Shown one piece after another: positions 39,507-47,117 of a stretch of 64,000 nt of DNA. Position numbers and translations under genes: made by a program. Under the pieces are notes generated by a model. That model saw nothing but the letters and a program-made list of their open reading frames with translations, did no database searches and was not told the origin of the DNA. Numbering within the stretch: the first letter of the stretch is position 1; every line of letters begins with the position of its first letter. Origin of the DNA: Actinomycetes bacterium (lineage in GTDB: Bacteria; Actinomycetota; Acidimicrobiia; Acidimicrobiales; Microtrichaceae); the NCBI GenBank assembly GCA_024222295.1, contig JAAEPF010000034.1:186001-250000 (forward strand), given 5' to 3'.

Positions 39507-40124
39507 TCACTCGAGCGACTTGATCACCGTGCGGACGAGCCATCTTGCGTTGTCGATCACATCGGGCTGTTCGAGGCCCAGGGAGATCCGCTGGTGCACC
39601 CACCCCGCCGGGGACAGGACCGTGCCGAGGTTGAGTGCTGCACTGCGCAGTGTGCCCACAGGAGCGGTCGGGTAGCGATCGCGCAGGGCCGTTGACATGG
39701 AGCCGGGTCCCGGCCCAGCGGCTGTGCCCGGCGGTGCGGTTGCCGGCAGTGTGGCAGCCCAGTTCGATCGTGCGAGGGCGATCGTGAGTTCGCGGTGCGA
39801 CTCGAATCGATTGAACAGGTCGCCGGCATAGTTCTCGAGTTCGTCGACGGAGTCACACACGGGCACCAGAACCATGGGCCCGATCCTGTCTGCAGTAGCC
39901 CGCAGCAGACCTTCGCGGCTGTGGAAGTGGCGGTAGATCGTGCGCTCACCCACGCCCGCCTGGGCCGCAACCGACCGCATCGTGGGCTCGCGCCCGCTCA
40001 GGACCACCTGGACCGAGGCTTCCAGGAGCCGCTCACCGGTTGGCGGAAGATGTCCTTGTGGCAGACTGTCTGTCGTGATGACAGACAGTCTGCCACAAGG
40101 AACGGAAGATTCCCGCCGGCGCAC
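39507..40124 (-). CDS. TetR-family transcriptional regulator
   Basis: A TetR regulator of up to 205 residues. The helix-turn-helix is clear (RLLEASVQVVLSGREPTMRS, then VAAQAGVGERTIYRHFHSRE). The C-terminal domain resembles the TetR_C type of regulators with a small hydrophobic pocket. GTG 40124 is the only normal start codon ahead of the DNA-binding domain. It lies 30 bases after the TMEM175 stop, and a 49-base palindrome then falls in the first codons. It is the last gene of a SDR-TMEM175-TetR set on the minus strand. Self-regulation through the palindrome is inferred. Confidence 0.85.
   Translation of the reverse strand: MRRRESSVPCGRLSVITTDSLPQGHLPPTGERLLEASVQVVLSGREPTMRSVAAQAGVGERTIYRHFHSREGLLRATADRIGPMVLVPVCDSVDELENYAGDLFNRFESHRELTIALARSNWAATLPATAPPGTAAGPGPGSMSTALRDRYPTAPVGTLRSAALNLGTVLSPAGWVHQRISLGLEQPDVIDNARWLVRTVIKSLE
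40053..40101. promoter_or_regulatory. Nested palindrome with two CAGACwGTCTG sites at the TetR gene start
   Basis: Perfect 22-base arms (40053-40074 and 40080-40101) flank a five-base GTGAT loop. Each arm itself contains an 11-base palindrome, CAGACTGTCTG (40062-40072) or CAGACAGTCTG (40082-40092). A direct repeat CGGAAGAT flanks the whole on both sides. The structure could bind two regulator dimers side by side. It sits within the first 25 codons of the TetR gene if that gene starts at 40124. Confidence 0.65.
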
Positions 40125-40154
40125 CCGTTGTGACCCGCCGGCAAGGGGCGGAGT

Positions 40155-40829
40155 TCACGAGAAGTCGTCAGCGCCTTCGCTGGTCTCGGGGTCGCTGCGC
40201 AGCACCGTGATCAGCAGGAAGTAGAGCAGCGGCAGGCACAGGTACAGCAGCAGGCTGAGTGTCGGTGACCAGTCGGCGACCGCCATGGCCAACAGGTAGA
40301 TCACGATCGGCGCGGCCGCCAGGTACCAGCCGACGCGCCGGTCCTCGCCGACAGTCGGCTCCCAGAGCAGGTCGGGATTGCGCACCACGTATCCGTACAG
40401 CGCGGTACGGGCGAGGCTGGCAGCGATGAGCACGACTCCGTAGACGTGCAGGGCGACGGGTTCGCCGTGGTATTCGCCGAGCAGTGCGGAGGCGAAGGGG
40501 ATCAACGCGGTGGGCAGCAGGAACAACAGGTTGAGCCACACGATTCCGCGGTCCGCGTAACGGATCTTGGCGAACAGGTCGCGATGCCACACCCAGTAGG
40601 TGCCGGTGATCCCGAAGCTGATCACCCATGCGATGAGCGTCGGGCCGACTTCGTCGAGGGCCTCGCGCAAACCGGTCGAGGGGAGGTCTGCCGGGACCGA
40701 GATCTCGAGCACGAGGATCGTGATGATGATCGCGAACACCCCGTCGGTGAACGCCGCGACCCGCGATGGATCGCGGTGCCGCGCGCGCCGGTCGGGAACC
40801 TGTGTCTGCGGGCCGCCGTCATCGACCAT
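40155..40829 (-). CDS. TMEM175-family (DUF1211) potassium channel-like protein
   Basis: A 224-residue protein with six predicted helices. The first carries the TMEM175 filter-helix signature RVAAFTDGVFAIIITILVLE (family pattern RxxxFSDGVFAI). Bacterial members of this length are tetrameric leak-type K+ channels. The rest of the helices (ISFGITGTYWVWHRDLF, LNLLFLLPTALIPFAS) also fit the family. It is the middle gene between an atypical SDR and a TetR regulator. Any effect of the regulator on channel expression is an inference from position only. Confidence 0.9.
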   Translation of the reverse strand: MVDDGGPQTQVPDRRARHRDPSRVAAFTDGVFAIIITILVLEISVPADLPSTGLREALDEVGPTLIAWVISFGITGTYWVWHRDLFAKIRYADRGIVWLNLLFLLPTALIPFASALLGEYHGEPVALHVYGVVLIAASLARTALYGYVVRNPDLLWEPTVGEDRRVGWYLAAAPIVIYLLAMAVADWSPTLSLLLYLCLPLLYFLLITVLRSDPETSEGADDFS

Positions 40830-40880
40830 CGCCGTCAGTCTCCCACGGCCGCTGCTGTGCGCGTTGGAGGTGACCGGCGG

Positions 40881-41663
40881 TCAGGACCAACCACCGTCGT
40901 GGGCCACGAACTGGCCGGTCACGAACCCGCAAGTACCGTCCAGATAGGCACAACAAAGGGCGGCGCACTCCTCGAGGGTGCCGAGTCGGCCGAGTGGGAC
41001 CTTGCTCTCCACGCGCTTGCGAACCTCGGGGTCATCCGCGCCCGAGGCGGCCAGGAAAGCATCGAAGTCCATGAAGTTGGTGCCGAGGGAGTTGACCTGC
41101 ACGCCGTTGGGGGCCATCTCTCGGGCCACGTTCTTGACCAGGTGCGTGGCGCCCGCCCGAAGCGCGGAGTAGATGGACGCCCCGGGGGTCACGCGGGCGC
41201 CCGATGAGCTGGTGACCACCAGCACCTGGCCGCTGCCCGCCTGCACCATCGGGGGGAGCACTGCCTTGAGGAACTGGTAGGGAGCGTCGATCAGGCCCTG
41301 TTCCAGCGTTGCCAGCTGATCCGCCGTCGAGTCGAGGAACGCGCCGCCGATGATCTGACCGGTGAATGCAACGGCTGAGTCCACACGACCGAAGGTGTCC
41401 AGCCCGACGTTGACGAGTTCACCTGCCTTGTCCGGGTCAGCGAGATTCCACACGTGCTCGGCGACGACAACGCGCGAACCGGCCGCCTCCAACTCCTCGA
41501 CCAACCCTTCGGCCGGATCGCCGATCACCAGATCGTGCCCTCGCCGCGCCAGCTCGCGGGCCAGCGGAGGCCCCAGGTAGAAGCTTGTGTTGGCGACGAG
41601 TGCAACACGTCGCCCGCCGTGATCGGTGCCGTCGTCTGTGCCTCTGTCTGTGCTGTCGGTCAT
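40881..41663 (-). CDS. Atypical SDR-fold protein with altered active site
   Basis: A 260-residue member of the SDR superfamily. The nucleotide-binding loop is replaced by VANTSFYLGPPLA where classical members have TGxxxGxG. The tetrad Ser is present in VTSSSGARV, but the catalytic YxxxK reads YSALR, with Arg in place of Lys. The C-terminal QFVAHDGGWS is still standard. Such proteins resemble the enoyl-ACP reductase (FabI) shape only partly. Catalysis by the usual mechanism is doubtful, and a regulatory or binding role is possible. ATG 41663 is the start that gives a normal N-terminus. Confidence 0.82.
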   Translation of the reverse strand: MTDSTDRGTDDGTDHGGRRVALVANTSFYLGPPLARELARRGHDLVIGDPAEGLVEELEAAGSRVVVAEHVWNLADPDKAGELVNVGLDTFGRVDSAVAFTGQIIGGAFLDSTADQLATLEQGLIDAPYQFLKAVLPPMVQAGSGQVLVVTSSSGARVTPGASIYSALRAGATHLVKNVAREMAPNGVQVNSLGTNFMDFDAFLAASGADDPEVRKRVESKVPLGRLGTLEECAALCCAYLDGTCGFVTGQFVAHDGGWS

Positions 41664-41805
41664 CGGCACATGCCATCCGCCTGCAGCGGGCGTGTCAACA
41701 CGTTGCCGCCGGGGATCCCTCATTTGGGCGATTCACATTCGGCTACCCTCTGGCCCACCACTCGGGTCGGGGGCCCGACGTGGCGACAGACGGGGGTAAT
41801 CAGGG

Positions 41806-44049
41806 GTGCAGCCACCCGGCGTGACGCTGAAGATGCCGGCATCGCTGCGCACTCCCGCGCGGGTGCTCGGACCGGCCCTCGCCGTGATGGCCTTCCAGCT
41901 GGTGGTGTTCTGGATCCCTCCGTTTGAGGAGCCGCAGGTCTACGTGCTCGGCCTCACCCAGGGACTGCTGGTGGCATTGATGGCGATGGGTCTCTCGCTG
42001 ATCCACCGCGCCAACCGGATCATCAACTTCGCACAGGCAGACCTGGGCATCGTGCCCGCCGCGCTGGCGGTGAATCTCCTGATGCTGTCGGGCATCAGCT
42101 ACCTGTTGGTGCTGTTCGGCGGGATTCTCCTGTCGCTGGTGGTCGGCGCCGTGGTCGAGCTCGCAGTGATGCGGAGGTTCTTCCGGGCCCCGCGACTGGT
42201 TGCCACGGTCGCCACCATCGGACTCGCCCAGCTGCTCGCGGTGACGGCGGTGTGGCTGCCGAGCGAGCTGTGGAACCGCCAGCCGGTCATTGAGCCCTTC
42301 CCCCGCGAGGTGTTCCCGTGGGACTTCACGGTCACCCTCAACGGCTTCCCGTTCCGCACGCCGTACACCATGGCCTGGATGCTGGCCCCGGCCGCCATGA
42401 TCGCAGTGGGAGCAGTGCTCCGCTACACCAACGTGGGCATAGCGATCCGGGCCTCGGCCGAGTCGGCCGACCGGGCACTGCTTCTCGGCATCCCGGTGAA
42501 ACGGATCCACACATACGTGTGGGCCATGGCCGGGGCGCTTTCGTTCATCTCGTTGTTCCTCTCGGCCGGCCTGTTCGGCCTGCCGGTCGTGGGGGCGCTG
42601 GGTCTCACCGTGTTGCTCGGTGCGCTCACGGCGGTGACCCTGGGCCGGCTCAACGACCTGCCGACGATCCTCGTGTCGTCGATCGCAGTCGGCATGCTCA
42701 TCCAGGCGGTGTCGTGGAAGAGCTCCACCTCGGTGCTCGGCCTGTTCGAGATCCCACTCAGCAGCCTCGCAGTGCCTGCGGCGCTGGGCGCCGTGATCGT
42801 GGCCACGCTGCTGCTGCGACGCGGCGGGTCCACCCGGCTCGACGCCGATACCTCGTCCACGTGGCGCAATGCCGAACAGGTACGCCCGGTGCCGCGGGAA
42901 CTGGCCCGCCTGCCCGAGGTGCGACTGGTGCGTTGGGCTGGGCTGCTGGTCGTGCTCGGCCTGGTCGTGGCCGCCCCCTGGCTGCTCGGCAGCACCGCCA
43001 ACGTCTCCAAGGCCGCAGCACTGGTCGCGTTCTCGATCATCGGCCTGTCGCTCGTGGTGCTGGTCGGCTGGGCCGGACAGGTCTCACTCGGCCAGCTTGC
43101 GTTCGCCGCGGTCGGTGGAGCGCTCGGCGCCAAGGCGATAGTCGACTGGGGCCTCGACCCTGCGATCGCAATCGGGATCGCTGCGCTGGCCGGCGCCGTG
43201 ACGGCCACGATCGTCGGGCTGCCGGCGTTGCGCGTGCGTGGCCTCTACCTGGCGGTTGTGACTCTGGCCTTCGCCCTGGCTGCGGTGGGCTACTTCCTCA
43301 ACCCCACGTTCTTCGAATGGGTACCCCAGGGCCGCATGTCGCAGCGCCCGGATGTGTTTGGTGTCTTCGGAATCGACTCGGCGCGGTCGTTCTACTTCCT
43401 GTGCATCATCGTGGGGGTGGTCGTGCTGGCCGCCCTCGAAGGCGTTCGTCGGTCGCGCACGGGCAGGGTGCTGGTGGCATTGCGCGACAACGAGGCCGGC
43501 GTGGCGGCATACGGCGTGTCGGTGGTACGCACCAAGCTGGTCGCGTTCGCCATGTCCGGGGCGGTGGCAGCTGTGGGTGGCGCGCTGTTGGTGCTTCTGC
43601 AGCGGGGCTACACCACCACCCTCTACCGGCCGTTCGACAACCTCGTCATCTTCTCCGCAGTCGTCGTCGGCGGTGTCGGTTCCCTCGTGGGTGGTGTCAT
43701 CGGGGCCGCGTTCCTCAAGGGAGGCGACTGGTGGCTACCCGGCAACTGGCGCCTGCTGGTGTCGGGAGCAGGTGTACTGATTGTGTTGCTGCTGCTGCCG
43801 GGCGGAATCGGTGGGGCCCTCTTCTCGCTTCGCGACTCCTTTCTGCGTGCGGTGGCGCGCAGGCGCGACATGGTCGTGCCGAGCCTGCTGGCGGACGTCG
43901 CGGAGACCGAGGCCGAGGTCGAGGAGGCGTTCGAGGAATCCGCCGCCCACATGGCTGCCGAGCAGCGCAGCGATGCGCCTGCCGGGACGGATTCTGCGGA
44001 GGCCGGTCCGGCGACCGATCCGGGTGATGAAGTGGGAGCGCCGCAATGA
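41806..44049 (+). CDS. Fused LivH-LivM permease of a HAAT-type ABC importer
   Basis: A 747-residue protein joining the two permeases of a branched-chain amino acid-type importer. Residues 1-345 are LivH-like (GLLVALMAMGLSLIHRANRI, then NFAQADLG, RASAESADRALLLGIPV). Residues 365-690 are LivM-like (LSLVVLVGWAGQVSLGQLAF, RGLYLAVVTLAFA, GRVLVALRDNEAGVAAYGV). A charged cytoplasmic tail of about 55 residues (TEAEVEEAFEESAAHMAAEQ) closes the chain. GTG 41806 is used; GTG 41821 or ATG 41833 are options. The stop overlaps the next gene (ATGA). Liv-type fusions of this kind occur in actinobacteria. The substrate may be an amino acid, amide or urea-like compound. Confidence 0.93.
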   Translation: MQPPGVTLKMPASLRTPARVLGPALAVMAFQLVVFWIPPFEEPQVYVLGLTQGLLVALMAMGLSLIHRANRIINFAQADLGIVPAALAVNLLMLSGISYLLVLFGGILLSLVVGAVVELAVMRRFFRAPRLVATVATIGLAQLLAVTAVWLPSELWNRQPVIEPFPREVFPWDFTVTLNGFPFRTPYTMAWMLAPAAMIAVGAVLRYTNVGIAIRASAESADRALLLGIPVKRIHTYVWAMAGALSFISLFLSAGLFGLPVVGALGLTVLLGALTAVTLGRLNDLPTILVSSIAVGMLIQAVSWKSSTSVLGLFEIPLSSLAVPAALGAVIVATLLLRRGGSTRLDADTSSTWRNAEQVRPVPRELARLPEVRLVRWAGLLVVLGLVVAAPWLLGSTANVSKAAALVAFSIIGLSLVVLVGWAGQVSLGQLAFAAVGGALGAKAIVDWGLDPAIAIGIAALAGAVTATIVGLPALRVRGLYLAVVTLAFALAAVGYFLNPTFFEWVPQGRMSQRPDVFGVFGIDSARSFYFLCIIVGVVVLAALEGVRRSRTGRVLVALRDNEAGVAAYGVSVVRTKLVAFAMSGAVAAVGGALLVLLQRGYTTTLYRPFDNLVIFSAVVVGGVGSLVGGVIGAAFLKGGDWWLPGNWRLLVSGAGVLIVLLLLPGGIGGALFSLRDSFLRAVARRRDMVVPSLLADVAETEAEVEEAFEESAAHMAAEQRSDAPAGTDSAEAGPATDPGDEVGAPQ

Positions 44050-47000
44050 CCGCGCCACTCCCGATGCAGGGACCCGGTCGGTGGGGGCGGGCTGCCAAAG
44101 CACTCGCCCATCCGGTGGACACGGCGCGGGCAATGCTCGACGACGGCCCGGTCATGGTGCTCGTCATCCTGTTCCTCCTCAACGGCGTCGATGAGCTCAC
44201 ACGCACCGCCTTCGGTGTCCTGGCACCCGACATCGCCGATGACTTCGGCGTCGGCCTGACCGGGATCTTCACGGTGCTCGCCTTCGTGGCTGCGGTGGCA
44301 CTCGGCCTGCAGGTACCGGTCGCCACCCTTGCCGACCGGTACAACCGGGTGCGCCTCGCCGTGTTCGGCGGAATGGTGATGGCCGTCTTCTCGACCCTTG
44401 TGGGCTTCTCGCCCAACATCTGGATCCTCGGCATCACGATGGGCGCCACAGGGCTGGGCAAGTCGTTCATCGACCCGACCCACAACTCGCTGCTGGCGGA
44501 CCACTTCTCGCCGGATGTCCGCGCCCGTGTGTTCGCCTTCCACCGGGCCGCCAACTCGGTGGGCCAGTTCGCCGGACCGCTGCTGGCCGGCTTCATCGCC
44601 TACTACTTCTCGTGGCGGGCCCCCTTCATCCTGTTCGGCCCGATCATCCTGCTGGTCGCGCTGCTGGCGCTGTTCATCAAGGAGCCCATCCGCGGCCGAT
44701 TCGAGCGCGAGGCCGCCGGAGCGAACGAGGAACTGCTCGACATCGAGGAGCCACCACCGTCGATGGCGGAGGCCTGGCGGATGTGCTGGAAGGTCGACAG
44801 CCTCCGGCGGATCTACCGCACCTTGCCGTTCCTGGCACCGGCGATCGTGGGGTTCGTCTCGTTCGCTTCGTTCCTCTACGCGGACGAGTTCGGGCTCGAC
44901 GAGCGGTCGCGTGGCGTCGCCGCCTCGTTCACCGAGCCGGCCCAGATCCTCGGGTTGGTGATCGGCGCCTCGGTCGGCACGCGCATGTACCGCAAGGACC
45001 CTCGCCTGGTGTTCAGGTTCCTCGGTACGGTCGCACTTGGGGTGGCGGTGCTCGCCGTGGCATTCGCGCTGTCACCCGCGTGGTTCCTGAGCATCGGCGA
45101 GATCAAGCTGCCCTGGGTGGCGCTGTTGATCAATGCCGTCATCTCCGGGTCGCTCGCGTTCCTGATTCCCGGGATCCTCGCCGCACTGTCGGTGGCGATC
45201 CCTCCCCGTGCCCGGGCGATGGGCTTTTCAATGATGTCGGTGTTCGTGATCCCGGGCCTGGTCCTGCTGCCGATCATCGGTGCGCTCGGTGACGCCTGGG
45301 GCATCCGTACCGGGATGATGCTCATGGCACCGATGTTCGCCATCGGTGGGTTCTCCATCCAGAGCGCAGGGGTGCTGATCAAGCGCGACATCGACGACGT
45401 GTGGACGGGTTCAGCGGCCCGCGCCGAAGTGCTCCACCAGCGCCGTGAGGGTGTGGCCAAGCTGCTGCTCGTGCGCGGTGCCGACGTTTCCTACGGCGAC
45501 GTGCAGGTGCTGTTCGGCGTGGACTTCGAAGTCGACGAAGGGGAGATCGTCGCCCTGCTCGGCACCAACGGTGCCGGCAAGTCAACCCTTCTGAAGGCGA
45601 TCTCGGGCATCGCCGAGGCGGACCGGGGTGCGGTGCTGTTCGACGGGGTCGACATCACACACGCGCCGCCCAACGAGATCGCGAGCAAGGGGATCGTGCA
45701 GATGCCCGGAGGAAAGGGCGTGTTCCCGACCCTGTCGATCGCCGAGAACCTGCGGGCCGCAGCCTGGATGAACCGCCGCGAGGCCGACGTGGTCGACGAA
45801 CGGATCGCCGAGGTCTACGAGATGTTCCCGGCGCTCAACTCGCGGCGCAGCGAGGCGGCGGCGAACCTGTCGGGCGGCCAGCAGCAGATGCTCGCGCTCG
45901 GCATGGCGTTCCTGTCGCGGCCACGCCTGCTGATGATCGACGAGCTCTCCCTCGGCCTGGCTCCACTCGTGGTCGAGCAGTTGCTCGGCACGGTGCGCGA
46001 GATCGCGAACCGGGGCACCACCGTGATCATCGTGGAACAGTCCGTCAACGTGGCGCTCAGCCTCGCCGACCATGCGTTCTTCATGGAAAAGGGCGAGATC
46101 CGCTTCAGCGGGCCGACCGCCGAGCTGCTCGAGCGCCCCGACGTGCTGCGCTCGGTGTTCATGGAGGGCGCTGCCAAGGGAGCAGGGTCGGCCAACGGCA
46201 ACGGCAGTGCCGACCGGTCGGACGGTGGCGGATCCACCGAGCCGGTCACCCGGCGCCGCGAGCGGGAACGCTCCGATGACACCGCACTGCGCCTCGCCGG
46301 AGTCACCCGGCGCTTTGGTGGCATCACCGCGGTGCATGAGGTCGACCTCGACATCCGCGCCGGGGAGATCGTGGGGATCATCGGTGCCAACGGTGCGGGC
46401 AAGACCACGCTGTTCGACATCATCTCCGGGTTCACGAGCCTCGACACGGGCCGCATCGAGTTGTGCGGTCACGACATCTCCCAGCTGTCACCGCACAAGC
46501 GAGCGGCTGTCGGGCTGGGCCGGTCGTTCCAGGACGCGGCGCTGTTCCCGAGCCTCACCGTGGAGCAGACGCTCGCGGTCGCGCACGAGATGTCGATGGA
46601 TGTCCGCAATCCCCTCATCGAGGGCCTGTGGCTGCCGGCCGCCTACGAGAGCGAGGAGGCGGTCGCGGAGTCGGTGGACAGACTGGTCGACCTGTTCGGC
46701 CTCGGTGCCTTCCGCTCCAAGTTCGTGCACGAGTTGAGCACCGGGTCACGGCGGATCGTCGACATAGCTGCGCTGGTGGCACACCGACCTGACGTCGTGC
46801 TCCTGGATGAGCCGAGCTCCGGAATCGCACAGCGCGAGTCCGAGGCACTGGTGCCGGTCATAAACCGCATGCGCGACGAGATGGGCCTCACGATCGTCGT
46901 GATCGAGCACGACATGGCGCTGCTCACCGGGATCGCTGATCGGCTCGTTGCCCTCGAGAGCGGTTCGGTGATCGCCCGGGGCGCACCCCACGAGGTCCTG

Positions 47001-47084
47001 GCAGACCCGGCAGTCGTGCAGTCATACCTTGGAGGCTCTCAGGTGGCGATCGCACGCAGCGGAAGCGGGGAGCCACAATCGTGA
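44046..47084 (+). CDS. MFS transporter fused to LivF- and LivG-type ABC ATPases
   Basis: A 1012-residue triple fusion in one uninterrupted frame. Residues 1-430 form a complete major facilitator domain with 12 helices and motif A (ATLADRYNRVR). Residues 460-690 form a LivF ATPase (Walker A GTNGAGKST near 507, signature LSGGQQQM near 608, LSLGLAPLVVEQL after Walker B). After a Gly/Ser/Arg-rich linker, residues 745-1000 form a LivG ATPase (Walker A GANGAGKTT near 780, degenerate signature LSTGSRR, Walker B VVLLDEPSSG). The gene lies between the LivH-LivM fusion (ATGA overlap) and the binding protein, so both ATPases must serve that importer. The role of the attached MFS domain is unknown. Confidence 0.92.
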   Translation: MTAPLPMQGPGRWGRAAKALAHPVDTARAMLDDGPVMVLVILFLLNGVDELTRTAFGVLAPDIADDFGVGLTGIFTVLAFVAAVALGLQVPVATLADRYNRVRLAVFGGMVMAVFSTLVGFSPNIWILGITMGATGLGKSFIDPTHNSLLADHFSPDVRARVFAFHRAANSVGQFAGPLLAGFIAYYFSWRAPFILFGPIILLVALLALFIKEPIRGRFEREAAGANEELLDIEEPPPSMAEAWRMCWKVDSLRRIYRTLPFLAPAIVGFVSFASFLYADEFGLDERSRGVAASFTEPAQILGLVIGASVGTRMYRKDPRLVFRFLGTVALGVAVLAVAFALSPAWFLSIGEIKLPWVALLINAVISGSLAFLIPGILAALSVAIPPRARAMGFSMMSVFVIPGLVLLPIIGALGDAWGIRTGMMLMAPMFAIGGFSIQSAGVLIKRDIDDVWTGSAARAEVLHQRREGVAKLLLVRGADVSYGDVQVLFGVDFEVDEGEIVALLGTNGAGKSTLLKAISGIAEADRGAVLFDGVDITHAPPNEIASKGIVQMPGGKGVFPTLSIAENLRAAAWMNRREADVVDERIAEVYEMFPALNSRRSEAAANLSGGQQQMLALGMAFLSRPRLLMIDELSLGLAPLVVEQLLGTVREIANRGTTVIIVEQSVNVALSLADHAFFMEKGEIRFSGPTAELLERPDVLRSVFMEGAAKGAGSANGNGSADRSDGGGSTEPVTRRRERERSDDTALRLAGVTRRFGGITAVHEVDLDIRAGEIVGIIGANGAGKTTLFDIISGFTSLDTGRIELCGHDISQLSPHKRAAVGLGRSFQDAALFPSLTVEQTLAVAHEMSMDVRNPLIEGLWLPAAYESEEAVAESVDRLVDLFGLGAFRSKFVHELSTGSRRIVDIAALVAHRPDVVLLDEPSSGIAQRESEALVPVINRMRDEMGLTIVVIEHDMALLTGIADRLVALESGSVIARGAPHEVLADPAVVQSYLGGSQVAIARSGSGEPQS

Positions 47085-47095
47085 ACATCGCAACG

Positions 47096-47117
47096 CCGAC
47101 CACCCGCGGGTGGTCGG
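47096..47117 (+). repeat. Perfect 22-base palindrome directly before the binding-protein start codon
   Basis: Eleven-base arms CCGACCACCCG and CGGGTGGTCGG are adjacent with no loop in DNA; in RNA a short loop would form. It begins 11 bases after the upstream stop and ends immediately before ATG 47118. It could slow mRNA decay, attenuate transcription between genes or block initiation. Confidence 0.6.

Noticed and set aside
42318-44027. 569-residue alternative frame within the LivH-LivM gene
   Set aside because: Arg/Gly-rich composition with no helices; the other frame encodes a clear permease.
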